64,000 nt of DNA from Theristus sp. LFF4_11 (lineage: Eukaryota > Nematoda > Chromadorea > Monhysterida > Xyalidae), in contig JASANC010003243.1 in assembly GCA_030248135.1 (NCBI GenBank), positions 90,671-154,670 on the forward strand, given 5' to 3'. Below are positions 36,579 to 47,300 of this stretch, piece after piece. Positions within the stretch are counted from its first letter, which is position 1. Each line of letters opens with the position of its first letter. The translations under genes were made by a program, and so were the position numbers. The notes below the pieces were generated by a model. It was given only the letters and a program-made list of their open reading frames with translations, was not told the origin of the DNA and searched no databases.

Positions 36579-39500
36579 TCAAGAATTCCTAAGCTCATCA
36601 ACCACCTGTCGCACGTCCGTTTCTCCGTGTCCACCGTGAGCACGCAAATTGATGCAAAGCCAAGTGTTCAGTTTTTCGCCTTTGGCACGACGTGCCCCTG
36701 ATTCGTAAGGGAGATGCCAACGCGAGGGCGCATGCTTCTGCGCGATCACTTCGTAGGTGGCCGGAAACTGAAACAAAAACACCCCATTTTCAAACCTATT
36801 CCGTCACCTGATTTTCAAGGGGGCATACGTTCTTTCAAGTCTTTTGAAGAGATGTATTCAGAAGATCTCCTTTGATTTCATCTTTTAAAAAAATAGATCA
36901 ACCAATGGGCCGCTAGATTTTCAAAGAGGCACTTGTTGTTTCCCACTTGCATTTCGATCCCTTGAAAATCAGATCAATTCATCTACCTCAAAAGACCTGA
37001 AAGTATGTTCATGTCGCGAACGGAGCTGGTAGTAACTTGCACCATTACCGTTTCAGAAAAGTTATAGGCTCAAAAGTTTCACGCTCTGGGAAAATCCGCA
37101 CAGCTGAAGCGCAACAACGCAAATCCACTCCGCTCACACACAACTGTCGACTGCGCCTGTAGTATCCGTGCTCATCAGATCTGGCGACATAGTCAGCCTG
37201 TGTCGAGATGCGTCGTGTACTGAGGAACTTCTGCAGGAGCAGCGAGTCACTGGCGGTGGCGCGTTCCTTCAGCTGCTGCACGTGCATCCCGTAGACGTCG
37301 TTCGAGAGCAGCCAACTGCGACAACGCGCCGCTGCGTACAGCACGAACGAGTCGTCAAACGAGCTGCACAAGTGAGAGAAGAAGAAGATTACTTTGCAAT
37401 CAACCGAGTTGTATGGAGGGTTATGTAACTGCATTTCAGGCTGAAACCGAGCCACAAATCCAGAAATAGTGGATGTGGTGATGTTCGGTTCTCAAAACAA
37501 TGCATCGGCTGAGCTCTGATTTCAGCAGCTCGGCAGTGTCTCAGTTACCCCCAGCCGAAAAACTCGGAAAGTCGAGATAGAGCTCAGATCACTGGTTACC
37601 CACCCCACTGCCAGGACGGAACGGCATCTGAAGGCTTCTTCTCGTGGCTTGATGTGAACATTGGCCTGCTATCATGCGGATGCGCGAGCGAGCGTCAGCG
37701 AGCGGAGAGCGCATCACGCATAATATGAGCCGTTATCCCCTCGCGCGCGTTTTTCAAACTTTCTCGCTGCCCTGCAGCGAGCATAGTATAAGCCACAAAC
37801 TTGGTTCTGTGCACACGAAACGAACACCCAAAGTTGTGCTTGGAGCCGCGAAAAAATTTTCATCGGACGATTTTTCATACGCTCTAGACACGAAAAACCT
37901 ATTCTGAAAATCGTGTTACTTATTTCCCTTTGTCCTTTTTTTTCTGGTATGTAATCAACATGTGTGCGCCCTTTCAGTTTTTACCTGCAACACTTTCACA
38001 GTCGAACAAAAATGTTTCCTGGGGTAATTCCATCCGGAGATTTTGAAAATTGGGTTAATTTTTTACCCAGACCCTGTTTTTGGGTAAAAATTGAGCATTT
38101 TTAAAAGTTCGCAGGGTTTTCACCTGGTTTTAAGTGTGCGCCCTTTCAATTTTTACCTGCGACACTTTCACAGTCGAACAAAAATGTTTCCTGGGGTAAT
38201 TCCATCCGGAGATTTTGAAAATTGGATTAATTTTTTACCCAGACCTTGTTTTGGGTAAAAAATTGGGCATTTTTAAAAGTTCGCAGGGTTTTCACCTGGT
38301 TTTAAGTGTGCGCCCTTGCAATTTTTACCTGCGACACTTTCACAGTCGAACAAAAATGTTTCCTGGGGTAATTTTCATCCGTAGATTGTGAATTTTTTTT
38401 GCCCGGGCATTTTTTTCGTCAAAATTGTGCATTTTTTACAGTTCGTAGCATTTCGACTGGGTATCAGCTTTTCACTCTTACAAATTTTGTCTGAGCTACG
38501 AAAAATAATAGGAAAAATGTTTTCCAGGGTAATTCAATGCGCTGATCACGGATTTTGGGTTAGTTTTCTTACGTGAGCAACTTTAGATGCTGAATCGTGA
38601 CGATTTCGGGCGAATCGGCCGTGGAAATTGGCGAAATCGGTCCAGAAACGAAAAACAAGAAAAAGGTGTTTTCCAGGGTAATTCAATGCATTGATCACGG
38701 ATTTTGGGTTAGTTTTCTTACATGAGCAACTTTAGATGCTGAATCGTGACGATTTCGAGCGAATCGGCCGTGGAAATGGGCGAAATCGGTCTAGAAACGA
38801 AAAACAAGAAAAGGGTGTTTTCCAGGGTAATTCAATGCGCTGATCACGGATTTTGGGTTAGTTTTCTTACGTGAGCAACTTTAGATGCTGAATCGTGACG
38901 ATTTCGGGCGAATCGGCCGTGGAAATTGGCGAAATCGGTCTAGAAACGAAAAAACAAGAAAAGGGTGTTTTCCAGGGTAATTCAATGCGCTGATCACGGA
39001 TTTTGGGTTAGTTTTCTTAAGTGAGCAACTTTAGATGCTGAATCGTGACGATTTCGGACGAATCGGCCGTGGAAATTGGCGAAATCGGTCTAGAAACGAA
39101 AAACAAGAAAATGGTGTTTTCCAGGGTAATTCAATGCGCTGATCACGGATTTTGGGTTAGTTTTCTTACGTGAGCAACTTTAGATGATGAATCGTGACGA
39201 TTTCGGGCGAATCGGCCGTGGAAATTGGCGAAATCGGTCCAGAAACGAAAAACAAGAAAAAGGTGTTTTCCAGGGTAATTCAATGCGCTGATCACAGATT
39301 TTGGGTTAGTTTTCTTACGTGAGCAACTTTAGATGCTGAATCGTGACGATTTCGGGCGAATCGGCCGTGTAAATTGGCGAAATCGGTCTAGAAACGAAAA
39401 ACAAGAAAATGGTGTTTTCCAGGGTAATTCAATGCGCTGATCACGGATTTTGGGTTAGTTTTCTTACGTGAGCAACTTTAGATGCTGAATCGTGACGTTT

Positions 39501-42272
39501 TTACGTTTTTACGCTGAATCGTGACGTTTTTTCGTTTTTACGCTTTTCAGCAAGCTTTTAAACAACAATTGCGGCGCAAAAATATAACTCTTATGTACTT
39601 GTATCCGTGTGTACCACATCAGAGACTTGAAAAGCGTTGTCGAGCCAAGTCTTTCACTGCTTACACAAGGCCATATTCCTCCTTTTATATGCGTCTCCCG
39701 CATTTTTAGATAATTATCTTTTATTTTGGTTTTGGGTCTCCAATGCGTTTGCACACGAAGATGTGACAATGTTTCACGGAATTCACAGTTACGTTACGGT
39801 ACACACTTCGCCGTGTACTGACGTTTCACGGGTTTGGTTCGGTTGTGAGGTTTTTCCAAAGGGCGTGAAACTTTTGTGCCTCCGCGTCTTCTTGAAACGA
39901 TAATACACGCTCATTCACTATAACACCAATCACGCCACAAGAATTTGGCACCTTTGGGCTTTTTGACACCGGTGGGGAAGCTACAGAAATTTCCAAACTA
40001 AAAGCCCCTTACTATCGATCGACCGAGAACACATCGGCGAGACGTTGCAGCTGTCTGCGAAATTGTTCCGCTCGATACGGCCGTTTGAAGTACAGCAGAT
40101 CGTCGCGAGCGATCACGAGTGGACGGCGGAAACCGACTGCCAACAACTGGCGGACAATGGTGAGCAACTGACAAAGAATGGTTGACAGGGTGCATGGACT
40201 GATCACATGGCAAACGGAAACTGTGCGGTTGTTCATATAAGTCGACACACAACACCGCGTCCCACCGTGTCATGGCCTCGTCCTCGCGGAGTGACACTGT
40301 TCGTGAACTTTGCCAGCGCCATGTTCCAGCCGTCCACGACGACGTCGAAATTCGATTTAGAGGACGTCAGAAATCTGATGAATACGACAAAAAATCACCT
40401 GCAAAAAGATGTAGCAACCAAAACTGTGAAAACTACGACGACGGCGGCCTACTTTTCAAAGTTCACGAGTTCGTCGGGCGTGGTCGCTTCGTACAAATTG
40501 CGGCCATGCAGCAAATGGCGTTCAATGACGTCAGTCAGCCGCTGCATGTCGCTCGTGTCGCTCAGAGGTGCCGTGCGTTGCAGCGTTGTGCCGCAACAGC
40601 CGCATTCGCCACCAGACGTCGCCTGCGTTTCGGTGACGTCCATCGAATGGCTGAGTTGCGTGGCCACGTCTGCGTTGCTGGTGGTCGCTTTCAAACTGCA
40701 ATGCATTCATTTTCTGTATCAGAAAACATCGTTCAAAAGCGCAAATGAAAATTACCGAAAATTGCACAAATAACAAAATTGAATCGAGGACGTCGTTGCG
40801 GATTAACGAAATTGCATGCGCATTCATTCACTCCGCATCATTCAAACATTTACTAGCCAGCGTCCAACGTTGCCTTCAACTGAACGACCCACCTGTCAAA
40901 GAGCCTATGAAGACGAGGCAGGTTAGCGTGCGCCAAACACAGCTGCTTCACACGCATCAACTCGAATATCTGCTCTAATCGGTGAACTTCGTCCTCCAAA
41001 TTATTTGAGTTTGTGGCACTTCGCATGCAGTAATTCAACAATCCACCAATTATTTCCGCTTCTTTTTGCTGTATGACTGACTGAAACAAATGAAAAAGAA
41101 GTTGTTGGAAAACATTGACAACTGCTGCAACGACGTTCACCAGTCTCACTTTTTCCAGACTCAATGCGTGATTGAGCGCATCACTCCACCGGTCTGTTCT
41201 CAGCAATGCACAGATCAACGCAGCATTCGCAAGTGAAACGACGGACGAATTGAGCTGCTGGCTAAGTAGTAGCATCCTAGCACGATCACAGTCACCAGCG
41301 CACGCGCACAGCAACGCCTAAATAAAAAAACATAAAAAACCTGTGGATTTTTTGTTAGTAAAAGGCTTGGCCAGAATGAATGTGCAAGTTTATGTTACGA
41401 AATTGAAAATTCCTGCGACAACGCTCATGTCATGAAGAAAACTCAGTTAAATAAAGTCGATTGGCTGCAGAAAGACCAAGCCGAATCTCAATAACACCAA
41501 ATAATCAAAACAGCAGCACCCCACAACGTTCAACCGCATCAATTAAAATGCTGACGACTGAAGAAACACAACTTGAGTGGCGCACAAGCAGACCTACTTC
41601 AATGGGCACATGCAGCGACTCCGGCGGCGCGTCACGGTGGACGACGTTGTCGACAGTGTCACGGAGCCGTTGCACCAGATCATTGTACGCAGCAACCACG
41701 GTGGCATCCGAACTGGCCTCACTGTCAAACAGAAGCACAGCTGCAGACGCCTGCAGTGTGGGCAACAGGTGCGCCGTTGATAAGGCGCCGTTATCGATTA
41801 GAAAACTGAAAATGGGAGATGCTGTTGCTGAGACTGAAACAATTGGCCTTTTTGAACTGCGCAACTGAAATAGAACGGTTTCACTGAATACAATTCGGCG
41901 GGTTCAGTCAGTTGATCGCGCATGTTTACGAGTCACTTACGAAACCTGTGCGCTTCTCTGTCTCCTTATGACAACCCACTAACCTTTAAACAGCACGTTT
42001 CAAATCGACCTGACATAAGCGCGCAGTGTGAGCAGCAAGTCGGCAGCAGCGAGCCACTTCAACAGCTGCACCTCCTGGCCGACCGCCCGCCCGGCGAACT
42101 GCTGCCGAACGCGCGCCAGCACGTCGCTCGATATGCGATCGGTGTCAGTGGCCAGTTGAAACTGTGCGCACAGCCTCTGACGCACGAACGCGCGCTGCTG
42201 GCGATCGCCGCCGGTGCGTGCGCGCGCTGCTGCACGGCCGTGCTGACGAGCGATGTGCTCGAATGTGGCCGT
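36579..42272 (-). CDS. PRORP: PRORP, nuclease subunit of mitochondrial RNase P
   Basis: Protein-only RNase P that cuts 5' leaders from mitochondrial tRNA precursors. Nine phase-compatible exons (5' to 3'): 42272-42010, 41805-41598, 41317-41141, 41080-40893, 40695-40453, 40374-40266, 40167-40013, 37363-37138 and 36767-36579. They give about 585 residues. The first four exons are Ala/Leu-rich helices where PPR repeats are expected. The zinc-binding knuckle reads GECGCCG. The metallonuclease aspartates are all present: FDVVVDGWNMA, SFDDSFVLYAA and WLLSNDVYGMH. The C-terminal zinc-site block is WHLPYE with WLC. The first codon is not found. A short upstream exon with the mitochondrial signal must exist; basic frames at 42620-42735 are candidates but phase does not fit cleanly. 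One intron (37364-40012) is 2.6 kb and full of satellites. Confidence 0.93.
37958..38390. repeat. Satellite A, about 173-bp tandem repeat
   Basis: About two and a half units, each beginning GTGTGCGCCCTT and containing CACAGTCGAACAAAAATG, AATTCCATCCGGAG and GTTCGCAGGGTTTTCACC. It lies inside the large PRORP intron and grades into a different satellite downstream. Confidence 0.85.
38511..39500. repeat. Satellite B, about 149-bp tandem repeat, seven units
   Basis: Seven nearly identical units start at about 38511, 38661, 38812, 38965, 39112, 39262 and 39409. Each contains GTTTTCCAGGGTAATTCAAT, TGATCACGGATTTTGGG and CGAATCGGCCGTGGAAAT. The last unit breaks off at the TGAATCGTGACG motif. Units differ by only a few bases, so the array is recent or homogenised. 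It shares the word CAGGGTAATTC with satellite A. All of it is within a PRORP intron. Confidence 0.95.
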
Positions 42273-42329
42273 CTGAATAATTGAGCTGCTTTCAGCATCA
42301 CCTGTTGTTTGGGTTCAACGCGTTTGCAG

Positions 42330-42485
42330 ACGTACAAATGCAATTCGTTTCATGCTTGATGTGGTAATTCAAAATAGCCAAAGTGAATCGGGCTCCCATC
42401 AACAATTTTGAATCCCCCGTCAGACATGAAATCGCTTGTCTATGTTTACGCGCATTGATTCGCAGAACCAAAAGAAAAGAGTTTT
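42330..42485 (+). repeat. Dispersed repeat R150, copy 3
   Basis: Diverged copy of the repeat at 15553-15745: GTGGTAATTCAAAATAGCC, an AATTTTGAATCC block, GTCTATGTTTACGCGC and AAAGAAAAGAG match in order. It lies just 5' of the first recognised PRORP exon, so it may again be intronic. Confidence 0.55.
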
Positions 42486-42810
42486 GTGAAAATCCAGGGT
42501 CTGTGAAAACATTGCTTTTTCATGGTTTAAGGTGATTGAGAACGTTTACAGAACTGAGCTGACCGAATGCGAACTCCGACGAGCTGTCGTTCCGCAAGAC
42601 CTGCACGAGTCAGACAACGAAATCCGCCCAATGACGGACCAAGCCAGATGCAAATGTTGTCGCAGGAGAACACGTGGTCTCAAACATGTGTGACCGAGAG
42701 GCATTCGCCCACAAAACATGGCCGTGGAACCGAGCAGTTGTGTTGTGTGTCGTAAATATCAAAATGATTACAAATACACGCGTCTCTTCTCGAACACATA
42801 GATCAATCAA

Positions 42811-43372
42811 TCACTTTGTTGCTTGTTTCGCCGTGCTATCGGGGTGATCGGGCGGTAATGGACGTTGGAAGCCAGCGTCTTCTGCTTCCTGCTTGAACTT
42901 TTCGATTTTATATCGACGGTCAAAATGTTTCACCTGAAAACACTGCGAACGTTATACAAACAGAAGCTGAGCGATCATCGATCGAACGGCCTCCTGTTGT
43001 TATGCACTCGTATTTCGTATAATTATGAAGTCGTACAAAACTCCCTACTCAAATGACCGCAAACTGGAAAAGTGACAAATCCAAATGACATGACACTGAT
43101 GGACGAGGACTGCTTTTTAATTTTTGAATGGAAGATCGACCACGACATGACTTTTTTATTATTTTCTTATTATATCAAATCTCAAGCCATGAAAAATTTG
43201 AAAAAAAAACTGAACATACCCAGGCGTGTGAGCAACTGGCTTCGTATGATTTGCGCAGAGCTTGGCACTTTGTTTCGTCGTCGTCGTTTCTCTTCAAACA
43301 ATCCCAAAACGCGTCTCTGGCCGTCCAACACTTTTCACGTTGCTCTTTCAATGGCGGATCGACGCTGTTCAT
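42811..43372 (-). CDS. COA6: COA6, cytochrome c oxidase assembly factor
   Basis: Soluble protein of the mitochondrial intermembrane space that helps deliver copper to COX2 of complex IV. Two exons, 43372-43220 and 42933-42811, give 91 residues. The twin-Cys helices are CWTARDAFWDC (residues 15-25, CX9C) and CQALRKSYEASC (36-47, CX10C), the CX9C-CX10C pattern specific to COA6. After the junction come VKHFDRRYKIEKFK and a Pro-rich tail. The donor is GTATGT. The start is the ATG giving MNSVDPPLKE, as no long N-terminal signal is expected for this import route. PRORP lies downstream on the same strand; the four-domain repair gene starts 944 bp away in the opposite direction. Confidence 0.95.
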
Positions 43373-44316
43373 GACAGTTGTGTCACTGTGTAGTGTTCGA
43401 GGTGATTCGTGAGCGTGACGTGATTCGTGTAAGCTGATGAATGTGCTCGGCAGGGCGCAGCGCAGCGCAAGGCACGCACTACAACTAAAAAACAAAACAA
43501 AATAAACTAAAGATTCATAGTTCCCGTGTTGGCATTTTTTTGATACAAGTTCTATCTAGTTTGAAAGCGGAAATCTGCAATTCCCTGACGAATAAAAGAA
43601 TCAATAAAAAATTCAGTGAAACATCGATCAGTGTGAGACAAGACAACATTTTCGTCGTTTGTGTATTGTGTGTCGCATGTGTGATGGTGCAATCGCAATG
43701 TGATGCGTGTGCGTGGTGCAATGACATGTCATATTCCTGACAGTCCACCATTTGTTTATTCATTGATTATTGCGCCACATTTGGCAAGACAAGGTTCAAA
43801 AGCAAGCCACCAGCGTCCAGTGACCAGCTTGAATTTTTTTGATTGTATGTCAATTCAGAAAACAACGTTAAGCCGATACACATTTAAATTAAAAAGCTTT
43901 GCAGTGATTCTTTTGACAGACATTGCTGCTTTGCCTACATTACTAAACCACCAAAGCCAAGTTTACAGCCTGTTTTGTTGTTTAGTTCGGTTTCAATGAA
44001 GTCGTTGTAGGTTCCTAATCCTAAGCCCAATCAATCCTAATCCTAATGAAGTCGTTGTAGGTTCCTAATCCTAAACCTAATCCTAATCCTAAGTGAAGCC
44101 TTTTTAACAAAGTGAAAGTGCCTTGATTGACAGCTTGTTGAAGGGGTGAAACATTGGGATCAGGGATCAGCTCCAGCTCCGGTTTAGCTTTGTAGTTTTA
44201 CGGACATTGCTATTTTGTTAAATTTCCGGTACCCACCTCAAGCAAAAAAAGCTTCTGGAATTTTCAAAAAATGCGTTTCAGTTGTTTCTTATTTCTGTCA
44301 CCGGAATTAAATTTTG
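43373..44316. promoter_or_regulatory. Shared upstream region of COA6 and the four-domain gene
   Basis: Head-to-head spacer of 944 bp, so a shared or paired promoter is possible. No TATA box or other element can be named with confidence. At 43994-44094 a roughly 50-bp unit (GAAGTCGTTGTAGGTTCC followed by CCTAAT-type words) is repeated. Confidence 0.4.
43994..44094 (+). repeat. Short tandem repeat with CCTAAT words
   Basis: Two copies of AATGAAGTCGTTGTAGGTTC, each followed by several CCTAAT / CCTAAG / CCTAAA hexamers. The hexamers look telomere-like but are too few and too irregular to call an interstitial telomere. Confidence 0.7.
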
Positions 44317-47300
44317 ATGTATGATCTTGCCATGGCAAACATCGAACAATCAACTGACGAAAACTACTGTCTTCATCACAATGAAAAGAATACTACCAGT
44401 TTGAAATCAAAAATTGACGACTGCGAGAAAACCTTCGGCAATCGATTGACTGTAATCAAGAATCAGGGCGACTATTTATATATCGTTCGACTGCAATTAA
44501 ACGGAGATTGTATAGCGCACATCATGATTCAAGGTAAGCAGTGTTTTTGTTTTCAATTTCCCATCATGATTCCAGGCTCATTTCTGCCAGTTTGTAAAAC
44601 TGTAAAAGCGCGCTGTGGAACTCAAAACTACTGACAGCCTGGATTATTGATCGGTTGATTATTTACAGAACATCGTAACCACTTTTTATTGTTTTAAAAG
44701 ATTGGTTTTCATCAAAATGTTATAGTTTGAATTGAAACCTTTGTTTTTTTACTTAGACTTTATTCGCTGCAGAAAAACAACGAAATTATAACCGTTGGCA
44801 ACATAATTTGTTTTACTTCCTGAACAACTTTTCTGTTCATATTCTGTTTTCAAAAAAACTTTCAGTGATTCGATCAAACAATGGTGTACATGTAACTTAC
44901 CCATAGCCTTAGTAGCATGTCAGCGTGAATTCTCCAATAATCATCATAGAACTTTGCAAAGGAATTAATAAGTTTCAGACGATCGCCCAACTGCACTGTT
45001 TGATGTTCTGCTTCGTGGTGTTGCGGCAACACACTTCTGTCAAGATTTGAACAAAGAAATTGCCGAACTAAAAATCGTTGCTGACTTTGATACTTGTTTG
45101 CAAACCATTCTTGTTTGGTGGAACGCACACGAAGATCAAATTATGGCAGCTAACCAAATCGCAAAACAGCGCAAGTGCGCAGAAAAACAACAAAAATTAA
45201 AGACGGCCAACAAAAAACGACACAAAAATTTGGATCACAAGTTAAACGGTAATTATGTTTTGGAATTTTTTGTTAAGGTTTTTCTTTTATAAACCGTAAA
45301 GCTTTGTTTGCAGAAACCACAAGCGTAGAACAAGAACACAAAGGAATGAAAACCGCAGATGACGTTGTTCACCGTATTCTGTGGGATAGTGACTTGCCAG
45401 CGGAACATTTTGTTGTCGGTTATGTGGATCGATTTACCGGAATTGAAGAAAAACCATTCAACGCGTTCAATTGGGACCATTTTTCCACGGTTGATCCAGA
45501 CGCATCAGCGGTGCCCCGCCATCGTATTCAATATTTTCGGTTAAAAATTTTTTATTGGATTTTACGAATTTATATTTTTTGTTTAAAGATCGCCAATCAA
45601 TTTACTTAGATACAAAAACACTCGTGTTTGGGATCGCGAAGCACGCTTGGATCTAGTGTTTGGTAGCAGTGGCGTCAGTTCACAAGGAAGTAGTGGTCCG
45701 CGCACTATACATGATGTTATTCAACTGGAAAATCAACAAGATGAAAGCATGGAACTTCATAAAGACATCGCGGAGAATTCAAGCGAAGAAGAACAAATTT
45801 CACATTACATAGCAGTAGATCAAATCGTTGCTGCTGACAGACCTGCCGATGTTAAACGCGGTCAACGTCCCGATTTCTATATTGGACTGCAAGTCGGTTT
45901 TTTATGTGATGGATGTTAGATGTTAAATTCCCTACGTCACACTACACGTTGTGTGTGAAAAGCGGCAAGCTTAAAAAAGGTTTTTTTTCAAAACTTAATT
46001 GGTATCTATTGTGACTTTGGCCATCAAGATCTGTGAAAATACAGTGTTTGATAACGTCTTCGAGGAGCAAAGAAAATTTTCCGAAAAATTTGTGAAAACG
46101 GATTTTTCTTTTCCCACCATTTTTACTACTAAACCCAAAGTTTTGGTGTAAAAACCCCGGGAAAGCTCGACGGAGTTTTTATGCAAACACTTATCATGTG
46201 TGGCGCTGTACTTGATCAGGATTTGAATATGATTATAATGCCCTTCCAATGTTTCATTGATAATACGGCTTCAGATTCGTTGTAATCATACAATTCAACG
46301 ACTGTCAGAAGTGCAACAATCTTTGTCAACACACTGTGGCAATTTCATAAAAACGGTCATACCGCCTGACAGTCTGCATGTCACCCTGGGCTTATTTGTA
46401 TCGGCCGAAATTCAGGTTACAAATTAAATTCAAAAGAACAATGTTAATTTTGGCCAGAAGAACACGATATACAGAAACAAAATTTCAAAAATTTTCAGGA
46501 ATATGGTGGATATACCGCAATAGCAAATTCAATTGAACAATCTGCTACTCGTTTGAAGTCCATTCTTAAGACAGCAACATTGCGTTTAAAAGGACTTCGG
46601 TTACTCGCTCGATACCGAGTGATCGTCGCAGAAATTGAGCCGCAACAAGCGTTCCTAGAGCAGTTATCAAATGAGCTGCACAACATTTTTATTGCAGCGA
46701 ATATCCAGTATTATGCGCCGTCTCAAATTCATTTGACCTTGCTCAAGCTGAGACCAATACGTAATCAAACGTATGTATAGGTTAATAGTTTACTACACAG
46801 AAGTAGCAAAAACATCAAAGCACAAAACATTAAAGGCACTGGCAACCACTGGCCAATTTATGCGCGGTATCCCGATTTCACTGTGCTGTGACGGCATTGG
46901 CCCTGTCGTTGAAACGAGTTGGAAAAGCAAATCTTAGCCATGAGCTACTTCAGTCGCCTATCGAAACAAGTTCCACTTTAAATGAACACGTTTACAAAGA
47001 AATCATTACCGAACCGACCAGGGCTGGTCCATTTCTGGGTTTTCACGTGAAAAACGCATATGAACTTGGTGCATTTATTTGAATTGCTTTCATAAATATT
47101 TACAGTTTATTTTTTATTTCATTGTTTGTTATTGTTTCCAGACAGCTATGACGCAGCTATTTACCAAGCCGCCTCCGTCGGTGCAAAGTCTCTGGCTTTT
47201 TTCTTGACTGATAAGTCAAGCTGGACTGTCAATAGTCTTTTTGTTCATGTAAAATCAAATCCGGATAAAAGTGCACTGTTCAAGTTGGCCACAAAGGTAA

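Noticed and set aside
38511..39500. Possible CRISPR array
   Set aside because: The repeat unit is about 149 bp with no distinct spacers, and the locus is a eukaryotic intron; it is a satellite.
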